A stretch of DNA of 64,000 nt from Planctomycetota bacterium. GTDB taxonomy: Bacteria > Planctomycetota > UBA1135 > JADKAF01. The translations under genes were made by a program, and so were the position numbers. The notes under the pieces are model-generated. The model did no database searches. It was not told the origin of the DNA and saw nothing but the letters and a program-made list of their open reading frames with translations. Below, piece after piece: positions 43,275 through 50,948 of this stretch. The stretch is from positions 6,758,001 to 6,822,000 of the forward strand of contig JADKAF010000001.1 in NCBI GenBank assembly GCA_016719295.1. Reading direction: 5' to 3'. Every line of letters begins with the position of its first letter. Positions within the stretch are counted from its first letter, which is position 1.

Positions 43275-46200
43275 TTGTCGAATTCGCTCGTCGTCGCGTG
43301 GCTCTGCGCGTGGAGCGCCGTGCTCTGCCTGGCCCGCCCTTGCGTGCCGATGCTCGAGGAGCCGCAGGCCGAGCCGCTTCGCGTCCTCTTCCTCGCGAGC
43401 CCGCCCGATGCGCATCCGCCGGGGACGCATGAGTACGCGGCGAGCTGCGGCTTGCTCGCGCATGCCCTGCGTCGCGCGCCCGAGCTCGGGCCCGTCGAGA
43501 CGAGCATCGCGACGAGCGGCTGGCCCGCGGACGAAGGCGAGCTCGAGCGGGCCGATACGATCGTGATCGTGAGCGCGGGTGCCGATCGCGATCGCGCGAT
43601 GCACCCACTCCTCGTCGGCGAGCGCTGGCAAGCGCTCGAGCGCGCGATGGCGCGCGGCTGCGGCCTGGTCGTCGTGCATTGGGCGACCTTCGTGCCGCGT
43701 TCTCCCGAGGGCGAGCGCTTCCTCGCCTGGACGGGAGCCCACTTCGACTACGAGAGCGGTCCGGAGCCGCAGCGTTGGGCTTCGGCGATCCAGACCTGCG
43801 ACGTGCCCGTCGAGCTCGGTGAGCGAGAGCACCCGGTGCTGCGCGGGGTGGCCGCGTTCCAGCAGCGCGAGGAGTGGTACTACCGCCTGCGCCTCGCTGC
43901 GGGCGAGCCGGGCTTTACGCCGTTGCTCCGCGCGCACATCCCGGGAGAGACCGAGCCGCAGGTCGTCGCCTGCGCGCGCGAGCGCGAGGGTGGAGGGCGC
44001 GGCTTCGCGACGAGCGGAGGCCACTTCCTCTCCAACTACCGCGAGGCCGCGTTCGCGCGCCTGCTACTGAACGCGATCGTCTGGACGGCGAAGCGCGAAG
44101 TGCCCGCGTCCGGCGTCGCGACGGCCGAGGCCGAGGCGATCGAGGCGTGGATCGTCGCTGGCCGCAATCATCCGGCGCACGACGTCGCCTCGACCAACGA
44201 CGCGCTGTGCGAGCTTCTGCGCCGCGATCCGCGCTTCGAGCTGCGCGTCGTCGAGGATCCCGAGTCATTGCGAGAGCTCGCGCCGCGCGCTCCCGCGGTC
44301 GTGATCTGGAATCACGTGAACTGGGCGAGCGACGGACTGTCGCCGGAGGCGCGCGCGAGCTTTCTGCGCTGGCTCGAGGCCGGCGGCGGCCTCTTGCTCG
44401 TGCACTTCGGAGCGAGCGCGTTCCATCCGTCGCTTCCGGGGGCGCCCGCGAGCGCTGAGTGGCCCGAGTGGCACGAGCGCATCGCGGCGCGCGCCTGGGA
44501 TCACGATGGGGCGAGCGGGCACGATGCCTACGGGCCGTTCCGCGTCGAGCTGACGGGCGTCGCGCATCCCGCGCTGGAGGGACTCGCCGCCTGGAGCACC
44601 ACCGATGAGCTCTACTATCGCCAGACCGGAGCGCTGCCGCTCGAGCCGCTGCTCGTCGCGCGCTCGCGCGACACGAATCGCGCCGAGCCGCTGGCGTGGA
44701 GCCACGCGCTGGGGCAGGGGCGCGTGTTCCAGACCGTGCTCGGCCACGACGCTCCCGCCCTCCGCAATCCCGGAACGGCGGCGCTGCTCCGCCAAGCCGC
44801 GACCTGGTGCGCCGGCCGCGTCCCGCGCCCGGAGCTCGCGCGCAGCGTCGAGGTGCCGCGCGGCCGCTTCGGCGCCTTCCACGATGGCGCGCTCGGTCGC
44901 GTACAGCTCGACTTCGATGCCTCGCGCGCGCACGCGCCGTTCACTCTCGATGTCTGGGCGAAGCTCGAGGCCCGCAGCGGCTATCACGTCTTCGTCGCGC
45001 GCGAGCCGAAAGAGTCGGGCACCCATTGGGAGCTCTACGCGGATGCGAACGCGGGCGAGCTCGCCGCTTATCTTCCCGGCTACGAGCCCGCGGAGCTGCG
45101 CTCCTCGCGGCGCATCGCCGATGGAGCGTGGCATGCGCTCGCGCTGAGCTTCGATGGCGAGCTCGCGCGTCTCTACGTCGACGCGGAGCTCGTCCTCGAG
45201 CAGCGCGTACGTCGGAATGCGCTCCCTTCGATCGCGGGTCCGCTGATGGTCGCCGGAGCCGTGGCCGCGACGCACGAAGTCGGCTGCGCGGCGTGGATCG
45301 ACGAGGTGGTGCTGCGCCGCGGCGTGCATCCGCCGGCGTCTCTCGAGCGGCCCGATCTCGCCCGCGACGCCACGACCCTCGGTGCGTGGTCGTTCGAGGG
45401 CACGAGCGGCGCACCGCGCGCGGAGCTCCCCGCGGGCTTCGTCTCGCCGCGCGAGTGGACGCCGCCCTTCCGCGAAGGCGATCCCGAGTCCGAGCGCGAG
45501 GAGGATTGGATCGACGCGCGCTTCCAGCGCATGGACACCGGTCCGTGTCTCGCGACCTCCGTCGAGACGCCGCGCGGTCGCGTCGCGAAAGGGCTCGCGC
45601 TGCGGCTCGGCGACGAGCGCGAGGCCTCGATGCTCTTCGACACGGCGCGCCTCGAGATGCGCGCGGCGTGGCGCGGTCCGTTCCTCGCGCATTCCGAAGT
45701 GCGCTTCGGCCTGCTCGTGCTGCCGCGCCTCGGCGCCGCGCCGGAGCTCTCGACGGCGTGCGGCTCGCATCGACCGCTGCCGCCGGAGGAAGGCCGCTGG
45801 CGTGGGTTCGAGCTGCGCGGCGAGCGCGTCCTGCTCGAGTACGAGCGGCGCGGCCGCGCGATCGCCGAGGCGCCTTGGGTGCGTCGCCTCCCTGGCGTGC
45901 TGGCGTACGAGCGCCGCTTCGAGATCGCCGCGGGAGCGGCAGAGCTCGAGCTCTTGCTCGACGACGAGGAGCTCGGCGCGCTGGGGCCGCTCGCGTTGCC
46001 GCGCGATCTCCGCGGTCTCGCGTGGGGCGACGCGGCGGAGGCGCGCGCGCTCGTCGTCCTCGGCGATGCCGCCCCTCGCGTCGAGCTGCGAGGAGCAGCG
46101 CGTGTCCTGGCGATCGCTCCTGCCGGCGAGCTCACTCGGACGTGCGTGCTCGCCTGGCGCGGTCCGCGCGCGCGCTTCGAGAGCTTCTGCGCGCTCGCGC

Positions 46201-47636
46201 GCGGTGCCTCCGCCCCTCGCGATCTGCGCGGCGAGCTTCGCGCGTCGACGTCGCGCCGCTGGAAGAGCCTCACGACGCGTGGGTCGCTCGGCGTCGCGCA
46301 AGGTGCGTTCGCGCTCGATGCGGTCGAGCTGCCGTTCGAGAACCCCTGGGGCGCGCTGCTCTTCACCTCCGGCATCGACTTCCTGCCAAACGGCGACGCG
46401 GCGGTCTGCACGGCGCACGGCGATGTGTGGATCGTGCGCGGACTCGACGCCGAGCTGCGCGAAGTACGCTGGCAGCGCTTCGCCACCGGCCTGTATCAGC
46501 CGCTCGGGCTCGCCGTGCGCGACGGAGAGCTCTTCGTGCTCGGTCGCGATCAGCTAACGCGCCTCGAGGATCGCGACGGCGACGGGGAAGCGGAGCGCTA
46601 CGTGAACCACTGCAGCCTGCTCGAGGACCTGGGCGAGCCGCACGCGTACGCGATGGATCTCGCGCTCGATGCCGCGGGCAACTTCCACTTCCAGAAGAGC
46701 GGAGGCAATGCGACCGCGCATGGCAGCTCGACGCTGCGCATCGCGGCCGACGGATCGGCGATCGAAGTGCTCGCGCACGGGTTCCGCCATGCGAACGGCA
46801 TCGGCGTCGGCCCGCACGGCGAGATCACGAATGCCGACAACCAAGGCGACTGGGTGCCCGCGACGCGCTTGAACTGGCTGCATCGCCGCGGCTACCACGG
46901 CGGGTACGTGCCGGGCTTCCGCGGCGACGGCGATCCGCAGGCCTACGATCCGCCCCTCTGCTGGATCCCGCACGCCATCGACAACTCGGCCGGCGGGCAG
47001 GTCTGGGTGCCGCACGAGCGCTTCGGTCTGCCGCGCGACACGCTGCTGCACACCTCGTTCGGCCGCTGCCGCCTCTATCTCGTGCTGCATGAGCTCGCCG
47101 ATCCGGAGACCGGCCTGCGCCAAGGCGGCGTCGTTTCGCTGCCGTACGCGTTCGAATCAGGCGTCTGCCGTGCGCGCTTCCATCCGAGCGACGGCTCGCT
47201 CTGGGCCGTCGGCCTCGAAGGCTGGCAGACCGCGGCGCAGCGCGACGGTTGCCTGCAGCGCTTGCGCTACGTCGGCGGAGAGCTGCACCTGCCGCTCGCG
47301 CTCAGCGTTCGCTCCGGAGCGCTCGAGCTGCGTTTCGCCGAGCCGTTGGATCCCGCGAGCGTCACCGCCGAGGCGTTCGCGGTGGAGCGCTGGAGCTATC
47401 GCTACTCCGCGCGCTACGGCTCCGACGATTGGTCGGTCGCCTCGCCCGAGCGGACCGGTCGCGATGCCGTGCGCGTCACCGGTGTCGCGCTCTCCGAAGG
47501 GAATCGCTGCATTCGCCTAGAGCTCGAAGGCCTCTCGCCGGTGATGCAGCAGCGCCTGCGTTGGACGCTGCGCGACGCGCGCGGTGAGCCGGTGGAAGGC
47601 GAGCTCCATCACACCATCCACCGGCTGCGCGATTGA
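43275..47636 (+). CDS. Giant secreted protein: two ThuA domains, LamG-like domain and beta-propeller
   Basis: From a TTG at 43275 the chain (1453 residues) starts with a signal peptide (VVAWLCAWSAVLCLA). Residues about 30-280 and 295-530 are two ThuA-like (class I glutamine amidotransferase-fold) domains, with LVVVHWATF, GHFLSNYREAA and LLLVHFGASAFHPSLPGA. About 540-690 is a laminin-G/ConA-like domain (FTLDVWAKLEARSGYHVF). A long beta-rich middle follows (to about 1010), then a PVC-type dehydrogenase-like beta-propeller (LPNGDAAVCTAHGDVWIVRG, then HGFRHANGIGVGPHGEI) to about 1340 and an Ig-like tail. No heme motif CxxCH is seen. A role in sugar or glycan processing outside the cytoplasm is inferred. 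Confidence 0.85.
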   Translation: MSNSLVVAWLCAWSAVLCLARPCVPMLEEPQAEPLRVLFLASPPDAHPPGTHEYAASCGLLAHALRRAPELGPVETSIATSGWPADEGELERADTIVIVSAGADRDRAMHPLLVGERWQALERAMARGCGLVVVHWATFVPRSPEGERFLAWTGAHFDYESGPEPQRWASAIQTCDVPVELGEREHPVLRGVAAFQQREEWYYRLRLAAGEPGFTPLLRAHIPGETEPQVVACAREREGGGRGFATSGGHFLSNYREAAFARLLLNAIVWTAKREVPASGVATAEAEAIEAWIVAGRNHPAHDVASTNDALCELLRRDPRFELRVVEDPESLRELAPRAPAVVIWNHVNWASDGLSPEARASFLRWLEAGGGLLLVHFGASAFHPSLPGAPASAEWPEWHERIAARAWDHDGASGHDAYGPFRVELTGVAHPALEGLAAWSTTDELYYRQTGALPLEPLLVARSRDTNRAEPLAWSHALGQGRVFQTVLGHDAPALRNPGTAALLRQAATWCAGRVPRPELARSVEVPRGRFGAFHDGALGRVQLDFDASRAHAPFTLDVWAKLEARSGYHVFVAREPKESGTHWELYADANAGELAAYLPGYEPAELRSSRRIADGAWHALALSFDGELARLYVDAELVLEQRVRRNALPSIAGPLMVAGAVAATHEVGCAAWIDEVVLRRGVHPPASLERPDLARDATTLGAWSFEGTSGAPRAELPAGFVSPREWTPPFREGDPESEREEDWIDARFQRMDTGPCLATSVETPRGRVAKGLALRLGDEREASMLFDTARLEMRAAWRGPFLAHSEVRFGLLVLPRLGAAPELSTACGSHRPLPPEEGRWRGFELRGERVLLEYERRGRAIAEAPWVRRLPGVLAYERRFEIAAGAAELELLLDDEELGALGPLALPRDLRGLAWGDAAEARALVVLGDAAPRVELRGAARVLAIAPAGELTRTCVLAWRGPRARFESFCALARGASAPRDLRGELRASTSRRWKSLTTRGSLGVAQGAFALDAVELPFENPWGALLFTSGIDFLPNGDAAVCTAHGDVWIVRGLDAELREVRWQRFATGLYQPLGLAVRDGELFVLGRDQLTRLEDRDGDGEAERYVNHCSLLEDLGEPHAYAMDLALDAAGNFHFQKSGGNATAHGSSTLRIAADGSAIEVLAHGFRHANGIGVGPHGEITNADNQGDWVPATRLNWLHRRGYHGGYVPGFRGDGDPQAYDPPLCWIPHAIDNSAGGQVWVPHERFGLPRDTLLHTSFGRCRLYLVLHELADPETGLRQGGVVSLPYAFESGVCRARFHPSDGSLWAVGLEGWQTAAQRDGCLQRLRYVGGELHLPLALSVRSGALELRFAEPLDPASVTAEAFAVERWSYRYSARYGSDDWSVASPERTGRDAVRVTGVALSEGNRCIRLELEGLSPVMQQRLRWTLRDARGEPVEGELHHTIHRLRD

Positions 47637-47670
47637 CCGGCCCGCGTGCGTCGAGTACATCTCTTCCGCA

Positions 47671-47793
47671 CGCTGCATCCAGAGTCCCGGGAAAGGATCT
47701 TCGAGTCCCGGGCGGCAACCGAGCAGATCGAGCTTTGGCTCGTCCTCTGCCGCGGTGCCGAGACCAGCCCCACGCGGGTTGTCGATGCGGACG
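47671..47793 (+). promoter_or_regulatory. SAM-clan riboswitch aptamer (SAM-I or SAM-I/IV-like)
   Basis: Core sequences and helices match SAM-I. P1 pairs CGCTGCATC (47671-47679) with GATGCGG-A-CG (47784-47793, one bulge). J1/2 reads CAGAG. After P2 comes GGCAACC (47714-47720). P3 (47723-47750) has stems GCAGA/TCTGC and CGAGC/GCTCG. J3/4 reads GGTGC-CGAGA-CCAGC (47754-47768), with the same spacing as the consensus GGUGC-N5-CCAGC. P4 is CAGCCC with GGGTTG. P2 is odd: two CCCGGG blocks (47686-47691 and 47707-47712) without a clear kink-turn. It stands just ahead of a methionine-pathway operon. A covariance-model search would settle it. Confidence 0.75.
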
Positions 47794-47800
47794 GGACCGA

Positions 47801-47855
47801 ATGGCGCTGCGGCGCCGGACGGGATCCGTCACAAAGCGCGGTGATGTCACCGCGC
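47801..47855 (+). promoter_or_regulatory. Expression platform hairpins of the riboswitch
   Basis: Three hairpins follow the aptamer: GGCGC/GCGCC (about 47802-47815), GACGG/CCGTC (47818-47830) and a 9-bp stem GCGCGGTGA/TCACCGCGC (47836-47844 with 47847-47855). CCGTC at 47826-47830 could instead pair with GACGG at 47790-47794 inside P1, a possible switch. No T-run is present, so translation-level or Rho-dependent control is as likely as attenuation. Confidence 0.45.
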
Positions 47856-47903
47856 CCGAAGTGGCTTCTGGCCCTCGGGATGCCGTGTCCAGGTACGCAT
47901 CCC

Positions 47904-49199
47904 ATGCACGGAAGCCCCTCCTTCGCGAGCGCCCATTCCGACGGCTTGGCTCGCTCCAGCGCTCCTCTCGCCAGCGCTCCTTTCCCCAGTGCTGCCACGC
48001 TCTGCGCCCATGCCGGTGCCAGCTTCGAGGACGGCGAGCCGCTCGTGGCACCGCTCGTCCTCTCGACCACCTTCTGCCAGAGCGGGCTCGCCGGTCCCGA
48101 TGGCCAGGGCTCGCGCGCCCCGCACCGCTACTCGCGCGAGTCGAATCCCACGGTCGCCGCGCTCGAGCGTTCCCTCGCCGCGCTGGAGGACGCGCCGCAT
48201 GCGCTGGCCTTCACCACGGGCTTGGCCGCGGAGACCGCGCTCTTCCTCGGTCTGCTGCAGAGCGGGGATCACGTCGTCTGCTCCCGGGCGCTCTACGGCG
48301 GAACCACGCGCTTGCTGCAGCGCATCCTGGCGCCCTTCGGCCTCGGCGCGACCTTCGTCGACACCGCCGATCTCGACGCCACGGCGGCCGCGTTCGAGCC
48401 GCGCACGAAGCTCCTCTTCGTGGAAACGCCGGCGAACCCGACGCTCGCGTTGAGCGACCTGCGCGCTCTCGCGGGGCTCGCGCATGCGAGCGGCGCGCTG
48501 CTCGCCGTCGACAACACCTTCCTGACGCCGGTGCTGCAGAGGCCGCTCGATCTCGGCGCCGATCTCACGGTGAGCTCGACGACGAAGTTCGTCGACGGCC
48601 ACTCGACCGCGCTCGGCGGCGTGATCGTGACGCGCGATCCGGCGCTGCACGAGCGCCTCTTCTTCCTGCGGAAGTGCACGGGGGCGATCCAATCGCCGTT
48701 CCAAGCGTGGCTCACTCTGCAGGGCTTGAAGACCTTGCCGCTCCGCCTGCAGCGCCAATCCGCGAGCGCTGCGCGGATCGCCGAGCATCTCGCCGCGCAC
48801 CCCGAGGTCACCGTGCTGCATTACCCGACGCGCGCGAATGCAGCGCTCGCCGCACATCAGCATCTCGGCGCGCACGGGGCCGTGCTCTCGTTCGAGCTCG
48901 CGGGCGGCTACGAGCGCGCTCGCGCTTTCCTCCAGCACGTGCGCCTCTGCCGCCTCGCGGAGCACGTGGGCTCGGTCGAGACCCTGCTCACGCACTCCGC
49001 TTCCATGACGCACGCGGGCGTGCCGCGCGAAGAGCGCGAGCGTATCGGCATCGCCGAAGGTCTGCTGCGGCTCTCGGTCGGGCTGGAGGAGCCCGGCGAG
49101 CTCCTCGCCGATCTCGATCGCGCGCTGCAAGCGACCCGCGAGTTCGCGGCGGCGACTCCATGCTCGGCAGCGCCGCGCGCCGTGGAGCTGCGCTCATGA
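47904..49199 (+). CDS. Methionine-pathway PLP enzyme (cystathionine gamma-synthase / O-acylhomoserine sulfhydrylase type)
   Basis: Fold-type I PLP enzyme of the MetB/MetY/MetZ group that uses activated homoserine. The ATG at 47904, with AGGT upstream, gives 431 residues including about 30 extra at the front. The frame is open further upstream through the riboswitch, but that part is RNA structure, not protein. Motifs: HRYSRESNPTVAALERSLAAL, TTGLAAETALFL, ETPANPTLALSDL, and SSTTKFVDGHSTALGG with PLP-Lys at about 228. The downstream aspartokinase-homoserine dehydrogenase starts inside its stop (ATGA), and a SAM riboswitch precedes it, so a role in methionine synthesis is very likely. Which sulfur donor is used is unknown. 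Confidence 0.9.
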   Translation: MHGSPSFASAHSDGLARSSAPLASAPFPSAATLCAHAGASFEDGEPLVAPLVLSTTFCQSGLAGPDGQGSRAPHRYSRESNPTVAALERSLAALEDAPHALAFTTGLAAETALFLGLLQSGDHVVCSRALYGGTTRLLQRILAPFGLGATFVDTADLDATAAAFEPRTKLLFVETPANPTLALSDLRALAGLAHASGALLAVDNTFLTPVLQRPLDLGADLTVSSTTKFVDGHSTALGGVIVTRDPALHERLFFLRKCTGAIQSPFQAWLTLQGLKTLPLRLQRQSASAARIAEHLAAHPEVTVLHYPTRANAALAAHQHLGAHGAVLSFELAGGYERARAFLQHVRLCRLAEHVGSVETLLTHSASMTHAGVPREERERIGIAEGLLRLSVGLEEPGELLADLDRALQATREFAAATPCSAAPRAVELRS

Positions 49200-50908
49200 G
49201 CCTGCCCTGCATCGTGCTGAAGTTCGGTGGCTCCGTGCTCGCAGGCACCGCGGATCTGCCGCGTGTCGTGAGCGAGATCTACCGCTGGCGCCGCGCGGGC
49301 TGCGCCGTCGTCGCGGTGGTCTCCGCGTTTCGCGGCGCGACCGATCGCCTCTTCGCCGAAGCGCGCGCCGCAGCCGACGACGCCGATCCGCACGCGATCG
49401 CCGAGCACGTGGCGCGCGGCGAGCACGAGAGCGCGACGCGCCTCGCGCTCGCTCTCGATCGCTCCGGCGTCGCGGCGGCGGTGCTGACGCCCGCGGCGCT
49501 GCGCTGCGTGGCGAGCGGTCCGGCGCATGAGGCGACGCCGCGGCAGCTCGAGCGCGCGACGCTGGAGCGCGTCCTCGCGCGCGGCATCGTCGCCGTCGTG
49601 CCCGGCTACGCCGCGCTCGACGAGCTGGGACGAACGGTGCTGCTCGGACGCGGCGGCAGCGATCTCTCGGCGCTCTTCCTCGCGCGAGCGCTCGACGCGC
49701 GCTGCCGCCTGCTGAAGGACACCGCAGGCGTCTTCGAGCGCGATCCCGCGCTCGATCCGAGCGCGCGGCCCTTCGCCGCGCTCTCCTTCGCTCGCGCGCT
49801 CTCGATCGGCGGCCGCGTGCTCCAGCCGCGAGCGCTGCGCTACGCCCGCGCGCAGGGCATCGCGTTCGAGGTCGCCGCCATCGGGGGCTCGCGCGCGACG
49901 CGCGTCGGCGCGCGCTCCTCGCGTCTCGCCGCCGCCGGCGGCGCGCCGGCGCGCGCGCTGCGCGTCGCGCTGCTCGGCGCCGGTGCGGTGGGCGGGGCCT
50001 TGCTCGCGGCGCTCGACGCGCGGCGCGCGGAGCTCGAGGTCGTCGCCGTCGCGGTGCGTGATCGCGCGCGCGAGCGCTCTTGGCGCGCGCGCTTCCCGCA
50101 GGCGGCGCTGCTCGCCGATCCCCGAGCCGCCGCGACCTGCGGCGCCGACGTCGTGGTCGAGGCGCTCGGCGGGGTAGAGACCGCGCACGAAGCGCTCCGC
50201 CGCGCGCTCGATGCCGGAGCGCATGTGGTCACCGCCAACAAGTCGTTGGTCGCGCAGCACGGCGTCGCGCTGCGCGAGCACGCGCGCAGGTGCGGCTCGC
50301 TCTGGCGGGATGGCGCCTGCGTCGGCGGCGCGCTGCCGATCCTGGAGCAGCTGCGCCTCCGCGATCGCGCGCGCGTGGTGCGGATCCGCGGCGTCCTGAA
50401 CGGCACCAGCAACTTCGTGCTGGAGCGCTTGGCTCGCGGCCTCGCTCTGCGCGAGGCGCTTGAAGAAGCGCGCGCGCGCGGCTACGCCGAGCGCGACGCG
50501 GCGCGCGATCTCGATGGGCGCGACGCCGCGGAGAAGCTGGTCTGCATCGCGCAGCATCTCGGCTGCAACGACCTGAGTTCCGAGGAGGTGGCTCGCGGCG
50601 CCTTCGTCGCGAGCGCGGAGCGGCGGCACCAGGTCGCCGAGCTCGATCTCCGCGGAGCTCGAGCGCGGGCCTGGGTGCTCTGCGAAGCCCTGGCCGAGGA
50701 GGATCCGCTGCATGCGCTCGAGGGGGCGCGGAACGCGGTCGAGCTATGGCGGGCCGACGGCACGCGCGAGCTGCTCGTCGGGCGCGGCGCGGGCGGGCCC
50801 CCGACCGCGGAGGCCCTGCTCGGCGACCTGCTGGAGCTGCACGGCTTGCACGCTTCGAGCGCGGATCCGCACCACGGCACCTTGCGCGCTTCCCTCGACG
50901 TCGCGTAG
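49196..50908 (+). CDS. Bifunctional aspartokinase-homoserine dehydrogenase without ACT domains
   Basis: It catalyses the first and third steps from aspartate to homoserine. The kinase half (about residues 1-235) has LKFGGSVLAG and LLGRGGSDLSALFLA. The dehydrogenase half (about 240-570) has the Rossmann start VALLGAGAVGGALLAAL, VVTANKSLVA, GVLNGTSNFVLERL, and AERDAARDLDGRDAAEKL. At 570 residues it is far shorter than ThrA/MetL (about 810), because the regulatory ACT region between the halves is missing. It should therefore escape allosteric threonine or lysine control; the SAM riboswitch may be the main control instead (inferred). It is coupled by ATGA to the PLP enzyme gene. Confidence 0.92.
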   Translation: MSLPCIVLKFGGSVLAGTADLPRVVSEIYRWRRAGCAVVAVVSAFRGATDRLFAEARAAADDADPHAIAEHVARGEHESATRLALALDRSGVAAAVLTPAALRCVASGPAHEATPRQLERATLERVLARGIVAVVPGYAALDELGRTVLLGRGGSDLSALFLARALDARCRLLKDTAGVFERDPALDPSARPFAALSFARALSIGGRVLQPRALRYARAQGIAFEVAAIGGSRATRVGARSSRLAAAGGAPARALRVALLGAGAVGGALLAALDARRAELEVVAVAVRDRARERSWRARFPQAALLADPRAAATCGADVVVEALGGVETAHEALRRALDAGAHVVTANKSLVAQHGVALREHARRCGSLWRDGACVGGALPILEQLRLRDRARVVRIRGVLNGTSNFVLERLARGLALREALEEARARGYAERDAARDLDGRDAAEKLVCIAQHLGCNDLSSEEVARGAFVASAERRHQVAELDLRGARARAWVLCEALAEEDPLHALEGARNAVELWRADGTRELLVGRGAGGPPTAEALLGDLLELHGLHASSADPHHGTLRASLDVA

Positions 50909-50914
50909 ATCGCT

Positions 50915-50945
50915 GGTGCGCGCGCGCTTCCCGCGCGCGCGCACC
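50915..50945 (+). promoter_or_regulatory. Perfect 13-bp hairpin directly before the sulP start
   Basis: GGTGCGCGCGCGC (50915-50927) pairs perfectly with GCGCGCGCGCACC (50933-50945) around a TTCCC loop, ending three bases before the ATG at 50949. It takes the place of a ribosome-binding site. It could be a terminator of the upstream operon or hold sulP translation shut. Confidence 0.6.
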
Positions 50946-50948
50946 GCC

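Noticed and set aside
47646..47903. N-terminal extension of the methionine PLP enzyme
   Set aside because: The segment folds as a SAM-clan riboswitch and its hairpins; the translated sequence has no family similarity.
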